DNA from: Burkholderiales bacterium
Lineage (GTDB): Bacteria > Pseudomonadota > Gammaproteobacteria > Burkholderiales > SG8-41
DNA length: 64,000 bases
Assembly (NCBI GenBank): GCA_036262035.1
Contig: DATAJS010000019.1
Location: forward strand, 1-64,000
Reading direction: 5' to 3'
Both the position numbers and the translations under genes were made by a program. Positions 1 to 9,165 of this stretch are shown one piece after another (positions within the stretch are counted from its first letter, which is position 1; every line of letters starts with the position of its first letter). A model generated the notes under the pieces. It searched no databases. It was not told where the DNA came from and was given only the letters and a program-made list of their open reading frames with translations.

Positions 1-2
1 AA

Positions 3-140
3 GACCTGATCGCGAAGATTGATTGCTTCGTGCAGCAATACAACAAACACTGCAAGCCATTCATATGGACCGCCACCGCCGACTCGATCATCCAGAAACT
101 GGAACGGCTTTGCAGGCGAATTAACGGGACGGCACACTAG
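3..140 (+). mobile_element. C-terminal remnant of an IS630-family transposase
   Basis: The first in-frame stretch, open at the window edge, encodes 45 residues ending at TAG 138-140. It contains a 'YNKHCKPFIWT' block followed by 'ADSIIQKLERLCRRI', the pattern at the C-terminus of IS630/Tc1-type DDE transposases. The catalytic part would lie upstream of the window, so completeness cannot be judged. The stop shares the palindromic CTAG with the stop of the convergent receiver gene. No terminal inverted repeat was recognised. Confidence 0.7.
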
Positions 141-772
141 CTGTTGGCTTTCTCCGGTTCCTCCAGCATTGCATTCGCCCGGGCGGTTCCGTAAACGATG
201 GGCCAGGCACGCTCGAAATACGCCTTTGTTCCACGCCTCGCGAAACATGCTGACATCGCTTTGGCACGCGCTACGCGTTCCAGAGCGCTATTCATGAGTA
301 CGTCGGCGCGAGACATGGAGTGGGCAGCGGCAGCGACGCGGCGCTCGATTTCTTCGGCGATAGCTCGTTCTTCTTCGGCTCTGGCCTCATGGTTGGCGAC
401 GTCTGCCTGCAGCAGCAGGTCGCGGAGCTTCGCTGCGAGCTGCAGTACATCTCCCTTCACGAGAAAGCAGCTCGCGCCGGCGCGAAGGGCACGGGCCTCG
501 TCATGCGGCCTCGTCGCGTCGGTATAGAAGAGCAGGGGCACGTGAGGATCGGTTTTTCGCATCTCGCGGCAAAGCGACGGCCCACTCCAATCAGGCAGCC
601 AGTACTCCATAACGCATGCGTCGAAGCTTCTGGAATTCCACTGCCGCAGCGCTTCGCCTGCGTTAGCGGCGAAGACCAGTTCATAGCCGGCTAGCGCGGC
701 CTGCAGGCGCCGTTGATCGTTCTCGTCGTCCTCGACGCAAAGCAGGGCGTGACGAAACAAGGCTTTTGGCAT
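137..772 (-). CDS. Receiver-domain protein with Glu at the phospho-acceptor position
   Basis: The 211-residue product starts at the ATG 770-772, just before 'LLCVEDDEN'; a longer reading would begin inside the neighbouring gene. Residues about 5-120 form a CheY-like receiver with the acidic pocket (EDD) and the K of 'LVKGD'. The acceptor position, normally Asp in an hhhD-x-x-x-P context, reads 'VMEYWLPDWSG', so Glu replaces Asp and the domain may be constitutively active-like. There is no DNA-binding domain. A helical charged stretch follows, and the tail 'CFARRGTKAYFERAWP' resembles the tails of the receivers at 4672 and 10206. It is last in a minus-strand run with the kinase, a NarL-type regulator and two small proteins. 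The output mechanism is unknown. Confidence 0.8.
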   Translation of the reverse strand: MPKALFRHALLCVEDDENDQRRLQAALAGYELVFAANAGEALRQWNSRSFDACVMEYWLPDWSGPSLCREMRKTDPHVPLLFYTDATRPHDEARALRAGASCFLVKGDVLQLAAKLRDLLLQADVANHEARAEEERAIAEEIERRVAAAAHSMSRADVLMNSALERVARAKAMSACFARRGTKAYFERAWPIVYGTARANAMLEEPEKANS

Positions 773-779
773 GGGAGCT

Positions 780-1028
780 TTATCCCGTTTGAATGCAACG
801 GACGGTGCGTTGACCGGCGTAGTGCACGAGTCCTCGGCGCGAGCGATATCCGCGCGCACTCGCGCTCGCCACACATTGCCCGAAGGTCTCATAGCTATCG
901 AGCGTTTCCTCATGCAGTCTGTCGTCGCGATAGCGCTCCCAGCGCCACCCGGCGAACCATTCGTACAGAAAGACCCACTCGTCGCCTGTGGCGCCACGCT
1001 TGCGCACGGAGCGCGGCTCGAAGCTCAC
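780..1028 (-). CDS. Small W-x-W family protein (member B)
   Basis: An 82-residue product that probably starts at a GTG overlapping the TGA of the upstream gene in the sequence GTGA, a typical translational-coupling arrangement. It contains 'WFAGWRWE' followed by 'SYETFGQCVASASARGYR'. The same spacing of W-x-W, aromatic, Cys, Ala and Gly-Tyr is seen in the proteins at 1025-1255 and 11155-11370, so I read them as paralogues. No signal peptide or membrane segment is visible. It sits 7 bases from the Glu-type receiver gene and is probably co-transcribed with it. Function is unknown. A distant relation to the DUF1508/YegP-type small fold is possible but not shown. Confidence 0.6.
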   Translation of the reverse strand: MSFEPRSVRKRGATGDEWVFLYEWFAGWRWERYRDDRLHEETLDSYETFGQCVASASARGYRSRRGLVHYAGQRTVRCIQTG

Positions 1029-1255
1029 GTCCGCGCGGCCCGGCGTGCGCCGGCGGCACGTTTCGCGGCTTTCTTCGAAGCCCTGGTGTCCAGAGCGACC
1101 TTGCACTCGTACCCCGCCTTGCGTGCGTCCTGGCAGCACTCGAAAAAATACTCGAAAGCGTCGCTGAGCGTTCCCGTGCCGTCTTCCGGACGCCATTGCC
1201 ATGCAAAGCGATCACCGCCGGTGACAGCAACCGACACCACGAGCGCAACTTTCAT
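1025..1255 (-). CDS. Small W-x-W family protein (member A)
   Basis: A 76-residue product starting at ATG 1253-1255, with a GGAG-type ribosome-binding sequence upstream. The core 'FAWQWRPEDG' is followed by 'AFEYFFECCQDARKAGYE'. This pattern recurs in three other small proteins of the window (780-1028, 11155-11370, 13927-14130). The C-terminus is rich in Lys, Arg and Ala. Its stop overlaps the GTG start of member B by the GTGA motif. It lies downstream of the NarL-type regulator gene on the same strand. No function can be assigned. Confidence 0.65.
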   Translation of the reverse strand: MKVALVVSVAVTGGDRFAWQWRPEDGTGTLSDAFEYFFECCQDARKAGYECKVALDTRASKKAAKRAAGARRAART

Positions 1256-1416
1256 CGGATCTCCGGGAGGAACCAGCCAGGCGACGTGTGTTCAGACGAC
1301 AGTCGCGGCGGCCGTGAGGACGGGACGCACTATGTCACCGCAGCAGGACGCGGGCGACTGGGAAGATGGAAGGGGTAGACCGGGAAAATCCCGGGTGAGG
1401 CGAGTCGGAGGGGCGC

Positions 1417-2082
1417 TTACTCCGGTGCGTCTTCGCTGACCCAACCCTGGGAGAGGGCGTAGCGCAGGATCTCGGTGCGGTTTCGCAACCGCAGCTTTTC
1501 CGTGGCCGTGGCCTTGTACGATTCGACCGTTTTTATGCTGAGGCCAAGCTCGTTCGCGATCTCCTTGTTGCTGCGTCCCCACGCGATCGCGCGCAGCACC
1601 TCCTCTTCGCGAGCGGTCAGCATGGCCCGCTGCGACGCCGAGCGCTCCGATCCCTCGCGCGCGAACGCACGGTCGACGATGCCTCCGGCGAGGCTCGGCT
1701 CCACGTAGGTGCCTCCCGAGGCCACGACGCGAATCGCCCGAATCAGAGCTTCCCCGGCGCTTCTCTTGAGAACGTATCCCTGTGCGCCCGCCGCCAGCAC
1801 GCTTCTCACATAGCCCGGACCGCTGTGGCGCGTAAGCGCCAGTACGTGCACGCGAGGACACCGTTCCCGAATGTTTGCCGTGGCCTCGGCCCCGCCGATA
1901 TCGGGCATCGTGATGTCGAGCACTGCCACGTCCGGCTCGCGCTCGCACGCGAGTGATACGGCCTCCCGGCCGCTCCCTGCCTGCGCGACCACTTCCATGT
2001 CGGGCTGCGCATTGATGAGCATGGCAAGCCCGTCACGCAGAATGGCGTGGTCGTCGGCCAACAGTACGCGCAGCTTGCTCAT
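1417..2082 (-). CDS. NarL/FixJ-type response regulator with LuxR HTH
   Basis: The 221-residue product is the likely partner of the adjacent kinase. The receiver covers residues about 4-120, with 'LLADDHAILRDGL', phospho-acceptor Asp in 'VAVLDITMPDIGG', and Lys in 'YVLKRSAG'. A LuxR-type helix-turn-helix follows at about 155-212, with 'LTAREEEVLRAIAWGRSNKEIA' and 'LSIKTVESYKAT'. The start was set at the ATG before 'SKLRVLLADD', so the gene overlaps the 3' end of the kinase gene by 50 bases, which supports coupled expression. It is expected to be a cytoplasmic transcription regulator activated by phosphotransfer. Targets are unknown. Confidence 0.93.
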   Translation of the reverse strand: MSKLRVLLADDHAILRDGLAMLINAQPDMEVVAQAGSGREAVSLACEREPDVAVLDITMPDIGGAEATANIRERCPRVHVLALTRHSGPGYVRSVLAAGAQGYVLKRSAGEALIRAIRVVASGGTYVEPSLAGGIVDRAFAREGSERSASQRAMLTAREEEVLRAIAWGRSNKEIANELGLSIKTVESYKATATEKLRLRNRTEILRYALSQGWVSEDAPE

Positions 2083-4582
2083 GGTTCCACCGGCTGTGAG
2101 GAGCGAGGAAGCCGTACAAAAACTGTCGTGCCCCGCCCGGCTGCGACTCGATAGATAGGGTGCCGCCCGCGAGCGCCGCCCGCTCGCGCATCCCGGTAAT
2201 GCCCAATCCTGTTCCGATGCCCGCTTCGCCGGCCGCAGGATCGAAGCCCCGGCCGTCGTCTTCGACGATGAGCGACACGAGGTCCGCGCGGCGCTCCAGC
2301 AGCAGACCGACTTCGTGCGCCCGCGCATGTTTCGCTACGTTGTTGAGCGCTTCCTGCGCGATGCGGTAGAGCGTCGTCTCGATATGCGGCTCGAGTCGTA
2401 TCCTGTCCATACCCTGTGTCGTCAGATGGACCGCGACATCGAAGTGCCGCTGCCAGGTTCCAATGTACTCGGACAATGCGTCAACGAGCCCCAGATCGTC
2501 GAGCGCCGTCGGCCGGAGCTCCCAGACGATGAAATCGACATCCTGCTCGAGCTGCTTCCAGATGGACGCGAGGTCCGCGAGCTCCCGCTGCAGGGGCGCC
2601 GGCAGAAGCGGTGCCTCGCCCATTGCCGCGATCTTCAGCCCCAGCGCCGTCAGCTGCTGTCCGAGCTGATCGTGAAGCTCGCGCGAAATACGGCGGCATT
2701 CGCCTTCCTGCGCCTGGACGAGCCGGCCGAGAAGGCGCACGCGCATCTCCTCGGACTGCTTGCGCTCGATGATTTCACAGCGCAACGCTTCGTTGGTTTC
2801 GGCAAGATCGCGGGTGCGCTCCGCCCAGCGCACCTCGAGCTGCTCGCGCGCCTCGCGCAGCGACTCTTCGGCGCGCCGGCGCTCGGTGAGGTCCTGCGCG
2901 ATCTTGGTGTAACCCAGCAGCCGCATCCCGTCCAGCAACGGCGCCAGAACGCCGCTGGCGTAAAAGCGCGAGCCGTCGCGGCGCATGTGCCAGCGCTCGT
3001 CGAGCGCCCGCCCCTGTTCGCGCGCCATTTGCATCTCCAGCAGGTGCGCGTTGCGCGCGCGATCCTCCGGCGTGAAGAGGATGGAGGCGTTCTGTCCGAT
3101 GGCCTCCGTCTCGGCGTAGCCGAATATGTTCTCGGCGCCGGCGTTCCAGCTTTCGATGCGGCCGCTCGTATCCGTCGTGAAGATGGCATAGTCGGGCACG
3201 CTTTCGACGGTGAGGCGAAGCCGCTCTTCGCTGCGGCGTAACGCCTCCTCGGCGGCGCGGCGGGCCGTGATGTCCGTGAAAACGACCGCGACGCGGTCGC
3301 TGCCGCGGCCGCCGATTCGGCTCGCGTAGACGTCGAACCAGCGGTCGAGCGCGGCGGCGCGGCCTTCGAAGCGCACCGGCTCGCCCGTGGCAGCCACCTC
3401 GCCGTAGATCTGGAACCACTCCTCCTCGTGCCCGGGCGCGACCTCACGCATCAGCCTCCCCGCGGCGTTCGCGATTCCGCTTTGCTTGGCGAAAGCGGCA
3501 TTGACTTCCCTGAAACGATAATCCAGAACCTTGCCCGCGCCGTCGCGGATGAGATCGAGGATGCAGAAGCCCTCGTCGATCGAGTCGAAGAGCGTCCGGT
3601 AGCGTTCCTCCGAATCGCGCAACGCGGCGTCGGCACGCGAGCGTTCGGTGATGTCGACGGCCATGCCGACGATGAAACGACGACCGTCGAGCAACGTGCC
3701 GGGCGAAGACGCGCTGAAGCTCCAGCGGCGATGTTCGCCGCTCTGCGTCGCAATTTCGAACTCGACGTCGAGCGAGCGTCGCGACCCGGCGAAGAGATCG
3801 TGCATATGCGCGCGAACCGCGTCGGCGCCCTCGCCGTAAGCGCGGGTGAGCCAGGCATCCACGGTGGGGACGTCCCGCAGCGCGTAGCCCGTAAGCTCGG
3901 TCCAGGTGCGGCTGATCTGCAGCACTTCGCCGTCCTCGGCATGCATGATCACGGGCACCGGCGCCTCCTCGATCGCCCGCCGGAACTGCTCCTCGCTCGC
4001 CCTCACGGCCGCCTCGGCACGCCGCCTCGCGGTAATGTCGACGAAAGTCAGCACTACGCCATCGATACGGTCGTCGGAGGTGCGATAAGGCATCAGGCGC
4101 GCGATGTAGGCGCCGCCGTTTGCCGATTCCACTTCGCGCTCGATCGTCTGCAGCGTTTCCGCGACGCTCGCGATGTTCGCCTCGAGCTGCGGATAGCGCA
4201 GCCGGTGGGTGATGTGCTCGATCGGTCGCCCGACGTCGTCCGGAATCAGATTGAACAGGGCGCGCATGCGCGGGGTGTAGAGCCTGATGCGTCCCTCGGC
4301 ATCCAGAAACAGGGTCGCGATCTCGGTCGCATTCATGAGATTGCGCGCGTCGTTGTTCGCGTGCATCAGCTCCCGGACCTTGGCCTCGAGCTCCTCGTTG
4401 ACCGTCATGAGCTGTTCGTTGAGCGATTCGAGCTCGCGCTGGCTGGCCTCGAGCTCTTCCGTGGTCACCCGCAGCTCCTCGTTCATCGCCTGCAGCTCTT
4501 CGTTCGAGGCCTGCAGCGACGACTCCGCGGCTGCACGGCTGACGAACGAGTCGTCGCGTTCCGAACTATCCTTCGACGCCAT
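2033..4582 (-). CDS. Multi-PAS sensor histidine kinase, NarX/HisKA_3 type
   Basis: An 849-residue soluble kinase without obvious membrane segments. Residues about 20-80 are a long coiled coil rich in E, L and N. This and the first PAS ('ATLFLDAEGRIRLYTPRM') resemble the region that follows the CheB/CheR part of fused chemotaxis methyltransferases. Three more PAS domains follow. The HisKA_3 dimerisation box carries the phospho-accepting His in 'ISRELHDQLGQQLTALG', followed by an HATPase with 'EALNNVAKHARA', 'DDGRGFDP' and 'GLGITGMRERAALAGG'. The ATG at 4582 was preferred to a TTG five codons earlier because GAAGG sits just upstream. The partner is probably the overlapping NarL-type regulator. 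The ligand is unknown; redox or small-molecule sensing is typical of such PAS arrays. Confidence 0.9.
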   Translation of the reverse strand: MASKDSSERDDSFVSRAAAESSLQASNEELQAMNEELRVTTEELEASQRELESLNEQLMTVNEELEAKVRELMHANNDARNLMNATEIATLFLDAEGRIRLYTPRMRALFNLIPDDVGRPIEHITHRLRYPQLEANIASVAETLQTIEREVESANGGAYIARLMPYRTSDDRIDGVVLTFVDITARRRAEAAVRASEEQFRRAIEEAPVPVIMHAEDGEVLQISRTWTELTGYALRDVPTVDAWLTRAYGEGADAVRAHMHDLFAGSRRSLDVEFEIATQSGEHRRWSFSASSPGTLLDGRRFIVGMAVDITERSRADAALRDSEERYRTLFDSIDEGFCILDLIRDGAGKVLDYRFREVNAAFAKQSGIANAAGRLMREVAPGHEEEWFQIYGEVAATGEPVRFEGRAAALDRWFDVYASRIGGRGSDRVAVVFTDITARRAAEEALRRSEERLRLTVESVPDYAIFTTDTSGRIESWNAGAENIFGYAETEAIGQNASILFTPEDRARNAHLLEMQMAREQGRALDERWHMRRDGSRFYASGVLAPLLDGMRLLGYTKIAQDLTERRRAEESLREAREQLEVRWAERTRDLAETNEALRCEIIERKQSEEMRVRLLGRLVQAQEGECRRISRELHDQLGQQLTALGLKIAAMGEAPLLPAPLQRELADLASIWKQLEQDVDFIVWELRPTALDDLGLVDALSEYIGTWQRHFDVAVHLTTQGMDRIRLEPHIETTLYRIAQEALNNVAKHARAHEVGLLLERRADLVSLIVEDDGRGFDPAAGEAGIGTGLGITGMRERAALAGGTLSIESQPGGARQFLYGFLAPHSRWNHEQAARTVGRRPRHSA

Positions 4583-4671
4583 GGCGCGCCTTCGCAAGGT
4601 GAGGGGGTATCATAAGACAAGCACACAGCGCCGCTCGTCTGGGCGCTCTCAGCGGCCACAAGAGAACCGAT

Positions 4672-5214
4672 ATGGCAGTCGCGGAAGCCCGGAGGACCAG
4701 GATTCTTTGCGTGGAGGACTACGAGCCGACGCGCGGTGTGATGGCGGCGACACTGCGCGAACTGTACCCGGATTTCGCACGCGACGGCGAAGAGGCGCTG
4801 ATCAGGATCGGATCGGCTGCCTACGACGCGTACGTGGTGGACCAGTGGCTGCCCGATTACAGCGGAATCCTGCTGTGCCGCGACATACGTCGGCTCGATC
4901 TCCACGTATCGATCGTGTTTTTTACCGTTGCGGATCGCGAAGAGATGCGGGACCGGGCGATGAAAGCCGGAGCGACCGCGTGTCTCACCACGACCGTCGA
5001 CTACAGCGAGCTGCGCGAGCAGATCGCGAATTTGATTGCAGTCTCCGATGGCAAAGCCGAACCCGCGCGAAACGCCGCGGACGAAGCGCTCGCAGCCCTC
5101 AGGCGTCTCGGCAGGGCCGCCGACAAGGCGCAGGTGCGCGACGCCTACGTCGCGGCCGGCGGCACCTTGAGCCGCTTCGAGCGCTGGTGGAGCGAGTTGG
5201 CGGCGCGCCGTTAG
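4672..5214 (+). CDS. Single-domain response regulator with RFERWW tail
   Basis: A 180-residue product transcribed divergently from the multi-PAS kinase, with 89 bases between their starts. The receiver occupies residues about 10-125: 'ILCVEDYEPTR', acceptor Asp in 'YVVDQWLPDYSG', and Thr in 'FFTVADREE'. The usual Lys region is replaced by 'ACLTTTVDY', so the conserved Lys appears to be missing. After a charged linker the C-terminus reads 'VRDAYVAAGGTLSRFERWW', which is nearly repeated in the broken gene at 10206-10779 and resembled by the gene at 137-772. There is no DNA-binding domain, so it may act through protein contact or phosphate relay. Confidence 0.85.
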   Translation: MAVAEARRTRILCVEDYEPTRGVMAATLRELYPDFARDGEEALIRIGSAAYDAYVVDQWLPDYSGILLCRDIRRLDLHVSIVFFTVADREEMRDRAMKAGATACLTTTVDYSELREQIANLIAVSDGKAEPARNAADEALAALRRLGRAADKAQVRDAYVAAGGTLSRFERWWSELAARR

Positions 5215-5367
5215 CGCGCCGCGTGCGCACACGAAACGGCAGAGCGTCACGAGGTCAGCCGCGCGCGCCGAGGACCGCTATGGCTGGAACCGGACGAAAT
5301 GCATGCCGGGCAGCCGATCTCAGTCGTAAACTGCTGTCTCACACTGCAGGAAGACGGCCTCGACGCG

Positions 5368-6026
5368 ATGGATCATCACGACAGAAGATCCGACTCAGTG
5401 CGCCTGACGTGGGAGCACGCGGTCAGCGTGTGGAGTGATGCGCTATCGACATGGCGCCTTATTGCAAGGGCCGCACAATACCGCGGCAATCTTGCGGATG
5501 CGAAGCGTGCGCAAAACGAGATCGATCGATGCATCGCACAGGTCAGCCATGCGCAGGCGCTGCTACGCACCCTGAGCGCTAATTCCTGGGCCGAACGGTG
5601 CTTTTCCGCAACTCAAGCGGTATCGCCGCCCGAGTTACGACATGATTTCGCAGTTGTGGACGACGATCCGTTGGTATCGAAGCGATATCGCGCCTGCTCA
5701 GGACGAGCGGATATGCCATAGAGCAGCACGGCAGCGGCGCTGAAATGCTCGCCTCGCTTTTTCATTCGACGCCGCGTTGTGTGGTGCTCGACATCAACAT
5801 GGACGGGCTTTCGGGCTTTGATGTTCGCGACGCACTTGGACGTGGCGGTTACCGCATCCCTATAATTTTCGTCTCAGCCGATCAGGTCGATTGGACCGCG
5901 CAACACGCCTTCGGCGAAGACGTCGTTGCATGCCTGCGTAAGCCTGTGGACGACGTCGTTCTGTTGGAAGCTGCCTCCACCGCGCTTCGGCGCACGAACT
6001 TCGCTGTCGGCAGGTACGCGAAGTAG
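5368..6026 (+). pseudogene. Frameshifted receiver gene with N-terminal extension
   Basis: From ATG 5368 one frame encodes about 95 residues of unknown type, then the start of a receiver, 'FAVVDDDPLVS'. Around position 5680 the frame changes: the receiver continues as 'AISRLLRTSGYAIEQHGSG' and then 'CVVLDINMDGLSGFDVRDAL', with acceptor Asp and 'CLRKPVDD' containing the conserved Lys, ending at 6026. One indel near 5680 would restore a continuous receiver. The piece from 5745 could be translated alone but would lack the acidic pocket. Either the gene is decayed or the sequence has an indel error. The N-terminal part is not recognised. Confidence 0.65.
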
Positions 6027-6146
6027 CGCCAATCCGAGGCGGACACTATCTATCGCCGGCGGCGTCGTCTAATACCCGCGGCGTAGACGCCGCAGCGGAA
6101 TCGCCCGTATAGTCGCCGTGACTGCAACTCGGATGCCTGCACGAGC

Positions 6147-8108
6147 GTGGATCGCACAACCGGCGAACTCGCCTGGATCGGAGGCGGCGCGCTGTTCCGC
6201 GCGGTTCTGCTCGCGCTCGCGCTGCTCCTGGCGCTCGTGCCGTCCGCGACGGGCGCCGCGAGCAAGGTCCTGATCGTCTTCGATGAAGACAACGATCTGC
6301 CCGGGCTCGCCGTCATCAATCGCAGCCTGCGCGAAGGCTTCACCGCGGAGCTCAAGGGCGAGGTCGAGCTCTACAGCGAATCGCTGAACCTGTCGCAGTT
6401 CACGTCTCCTGACCACGACGCTATCCTGCTCGAAAACTTCCGGCGCAAATACGCCGGCACGCGGCTCGACCTCGTCGTAGCGGTGCTCGGGCCTTCGCTC
6501 GATTTCCTGCTGCGCCATCGAGACACGCTGTTGCCAGGCGTCCCGATCGTCTTCTGCGGTGTGGAAGCTTCGGAACTGAAGGGGCGACTTCCCGCGCGGG
6601 ACGTGACCGGTGTGCTGCTGCACCGCAGTTTCGCGCCGACGATCGACATCGCGCTCAAGCTTCAGCCGCAGGCGCGTCATCTCTACGTCGTCGGAGGCAG
6701 CTCCGGTTTCGATCGGCATCTCCAGGACACCGCCCGCCGCGAGCTCGCCGCGTTCGACACGCGGCTGTCGATCGAATATCTGACGGCGTTGCCGATGCGC
6801 GAGCTCATCCACACGCTTCAACGGCTGCCACCGAACAGCGTCGTGCTGTTTCTCACGATGCTCGCGGACGGGGAGGGCCGGTCCTTCATACCTCACGATG
6901 CGCTTGCAGAGATCGCGAGAGCCGCAAACGCTCCGGTTTATGTCGCGGTCGACCAATTCGTGGGGCGGGGGGCGGTCGGCGGGCACGTCTACAGCCTTGC
7001 AAAGCATGGGCGGTACGCGGCGCAGATGGGCGTGCGTATCCTGCGCGGGCAGCCCGCGGCGAACATTCCGATCGTCGAGCCGGAAGACCACGCCGTCGTC
7101 TTCGATTCGCGTGCGCTCGAGCGCTGGGGACTCGACGACGAGCGGCTGCCGCCGGGAAGTCTCATCGCCTACCGCGCGCCATCGGCGTGGGAGCAGTACA
7201 AGTGGTATGTCGCGGCCGGGATTACGCTCATCATGCTCGAGGGGGTGCTGATCGCCGGTCTGCTCGTCAATCGCGCGCAGCGGCGACGCGCCGAGGCTGC
7301 GGCGCGGGAAAGCGAAGCGCGCAGTCGGAGGGCGGAAGACGAGGCCCGGACACAGCGCGAGGAGCTGGCGCACGCCCTGAGGGTGTCCACGCTGGGCGAG
7401 CTCGCGGCGTCGATTGCCCACGAGCTCGCGCAGCCGCTGACCGCCATACTTGCCAACGCGCAGGCGGCGCGGCGACAGGCAGCGTCAGGTCATGCGCACG
7501 CGAAGCGGGATCGGGACGAGGCGCTGGACGACATTGTCGAGGCCGCCATGCGTGCCGACGATACGATCAAGCGATTGCGCAGCCTGTTTCGCAGGGAGCG
7601 CACCGAGCGCGTGACCGTCGACGTCGACGCTCTCGTGGAGGACGTGCTCCGCCTCCTGCGCAGCGACTTCATCAGCCGTCAGATACGCGTGCGATTCGTG
7701 CGGGGGCAAGAGCCGAGCCCTGTGTCGGGCGATCCGGTGCAGCTGCGACAGGTCCTGCTCAATCTGCTGGTGAATGCCGCGGACGCGATCGGCGCTGCGG
7801 GCGCGGAGCCGCGGCAAATCGAGGTCGAGGTGGCCGAACGGGATGGAGCCCACATCGTCATCCGGATTCACGACACGGGCGCGGGCGTGCCGGACCACGA
7901 GCTGGAGCGGATCTTCGAGCATTATGTGAGCAGCAAGCCGCACGGGCTCGGCATGGGGCTCGCAATCAGCCGGTCGATCGTCGAAGCGCACGGGGGCCGC
8001 ATCTGGGCGACGCGCAACACCGATCGCGGCCTGACGCTGCATGTCGAGCTGCCTCGGCTGCGCAGCGCGCCGAGCCTAACAGGCCACGCCACTACGGGTC
8101 CCGAATGA
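6147..8108 (+). CDS. Membrane sensor kinase with periplasmic ABC-binding-like domain
   Basis: A 653-residue product, probable GTG start. Residues about 12-37 are a signal or first membrane segment. The stretch to about 345 ('KVLIVFDEDNDLPG', 'VPIVFCGVEAS', 'VYVAVDQFVGRGAVGG') resembles ABC-type substrate-binding-like sensor domains. A second membrane helix lies at about 351-374 ('WYVAAGITLIMLEGVLIAG'). A charged coiled coil leads to the HisKA box 'LGELAASIAHELAQPLTAI' with the phospho-accepting His, then the HATPase with 'LRQVLLNLLVNAADAI', 'DTGAGVPD' and 'GLGMGLAISRSIVEAHGG'. This is the FixL/NtrY-like class. No intact partner regulator is adjacent; the frameshifted receiver at 5368-6026 may have been the partner. 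Confidence 0.9.
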   Translation: MDRTTGELAWIGGGALFRAVLLALALLLALVPSATGAASKVLIVFDEDNDLPGLAVINRSLREGFTAELKGEVELYSESLNLSQFTSPDHDAILLENFRRKYAGTRLDLVVAVLGPSLDFLLRHRDTLLPGVPIVFCGVEASELKGRLPARDVTGVLLHRSFAPTIDIALKLQPQARHLYVVGGSSGFDRHLQDTARRELAAFDTRLSIEYLTALPMRELIHTLQRLPPNSVVLFLTMLADGEGRSFIPHDALAEIARAANAPVYVAVDQFVGRGAVGGHVYSLAKHGRYAAQMGVRILRGQPAANIPIVEPEDHAVVFDSRALERWGLDDERLPPGSLIAYRAPSAWEQYKWYVAAGITLIMLEGVLIAGLLVNRAQRRRAEAAARESEARSRRAEDEARTQREELAHALRVSTLGELAASIAHELAQPLTAILANAQAARRQAASGHAHAKRDRDEALDDIVEAAMRADDTIKRLRSLFRRERTERVTVDVDALVEDVLRLLRSDFISRQIRVRFVRGQEPSPVSGDPVQLRQVLLNLLVNAADAIGAAGAEPRQIEVEVAERDGAHIVIRIHDTGAGVPDHELERIFEHYVSSKPHGLGMGLAISRSIVEAHGGRIWATRNTDRGLTLHVELPRLRSAPSLTGHATTGPE

Positions 8109-8808
8109 CCAGGACAGGTGCTTGGCGGTGACCCTTCGCACCGCGCGCTCGCGGGGTTGGGCCGTGCGACTTTCGCGTGCACGTCGCTGACGTGTGCTTT
8201 TGACCCGGCGCGGCGGGGTAACTTCGGGGGTAACTCGTCCCGAACGTGCGGTAATAGAATTGCTGCATCAAGTGCTTGTGGGATGAATTGGATTGAGACC
8301 CCCGCCTCCAGTCAGATCAGGGCGCTAGCACGCCTCTGCTTATCAGCGGCTTTGTTTCCGTCGAAGGCACACTCGACTGCGGAACATCGCTCTCGTGATC
8401 GGTGCGGCTTGCGTTGGCTATGTGGCGCGAGAAGTGCCTCCCGTTCTGTTGAACCGTGTTCTTCGCCTCGATGTGAGTATTGTGCTTGTCGCCGAGGCAT
8501 GTTCGAGCTGCGTCTACGCGACACCATGTAAAAGCCCCCGATCATCGGCGGGTTTCGAGTGGCGCGCGAAGTGCGGGAGGCTCGAGCAGCGATAGCGCTG
8601 CGACATGGTTCGGCACTGCGCCATCCGAGATGCTGCCGTGAAGCGACGGCGGTAGGGCAGCGCGAGGCTTCGGATGCCACCCTCTTCGCCATCACTTCCC
8701 ATAAGTCATTGCAGTCACAAGCTTCTTGTTCGCCACCAGTGCGTGACTTACAAATTGCCCTACAACTTTTGTGGCCCTTTGTGACCGTTATCGCTAGACG
8801 GCTCATAT
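8109..8808. other. 700-base stretch without a convincing gene
   Basis: Open frames here have no recognisable motifs and shift in quality along their length. The minus-strand side near 8760-8810 follows directly on the stop of the truncated gene at 8809 and may be its decayed 3' part. A sequence 'gagacccccgcctccag' near 8297 looks vaguely like a tRNA or tmRNA 3' end, but no tRNA body can be folded upstream. Confidence 0.5.
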
Positions 8809-9165
8809 CTATGTCCCGGTCTCATCGGCGAAATCGATGTCGAGGAACAGGCTGTTGCGGACCGCAAACGGCCACATGTTCTCGGACTCTTCAATGACGC
8901 CTTTGATCGCGCGCGCGAGCAACGCCCATGCGTTTGCATCACGCTTCTTCCAGCTGACGATCAGTAGCGTGTACACGTCGAGGTGCTGCAGCCTGGTTAC
9001 GCGGTAGGCGACCAGGTCGATCTCTCGTACAGTCTCCTCAGAATCGTCTACGTAATACTTGTTGCTAATGACTGTCCACGCCGCTCGCTTCAAAATCTGA
9101 GGGATCCCGTTCTCTAGAACGAAGCCTGTCTTCCGAATCTCTGCGGCGAACGGAAGAATGATCAT
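8809..9165 (-). pseudogene. Truncated conserved hypothetical protein
   Basis: The 118 residues include 'ILKRAAWTVISNKYYVDDSEETVREIDLVAYR' (quoted here only as a landmark region, residues about 25-56) and 'VYTLLIVSWKKRDANAWALLAR'. This is the pattern of the N-terminal third of a conserved hypothetical family with a restriction-endonuclease-like D/E-x-K core (REID...SWKK). Family members are, as I recall, considerably longer, and this reading stops after 'DIDFADETGT', so I call it truncated. Remnants of a continuation may be present in other frames downstream. Neighbours on both sides are degraded. Confidence 0.45.

Noticed and set aside
137-140. CTAG shared by the transposase stop and the receiver stop, considered as an IS630 target duplication
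   Set aside because: A transposase stop normally lies inside the terminal repeat, and neither a terminal inverted repeat nor the other end is visible here.
8290-8310. Sequence resembling a tRNA/tmRNA 3' end, possible attachment site
   Set aside because: No tRNA body folds upstream, no integrase is near and no second copy was found.
8312-8806. 164-codon minus-strand frame
   Set aside because: It is rich in Arg and Ser with no motif, and begins just after the stop of the truncated gene; probably decayed sequence.
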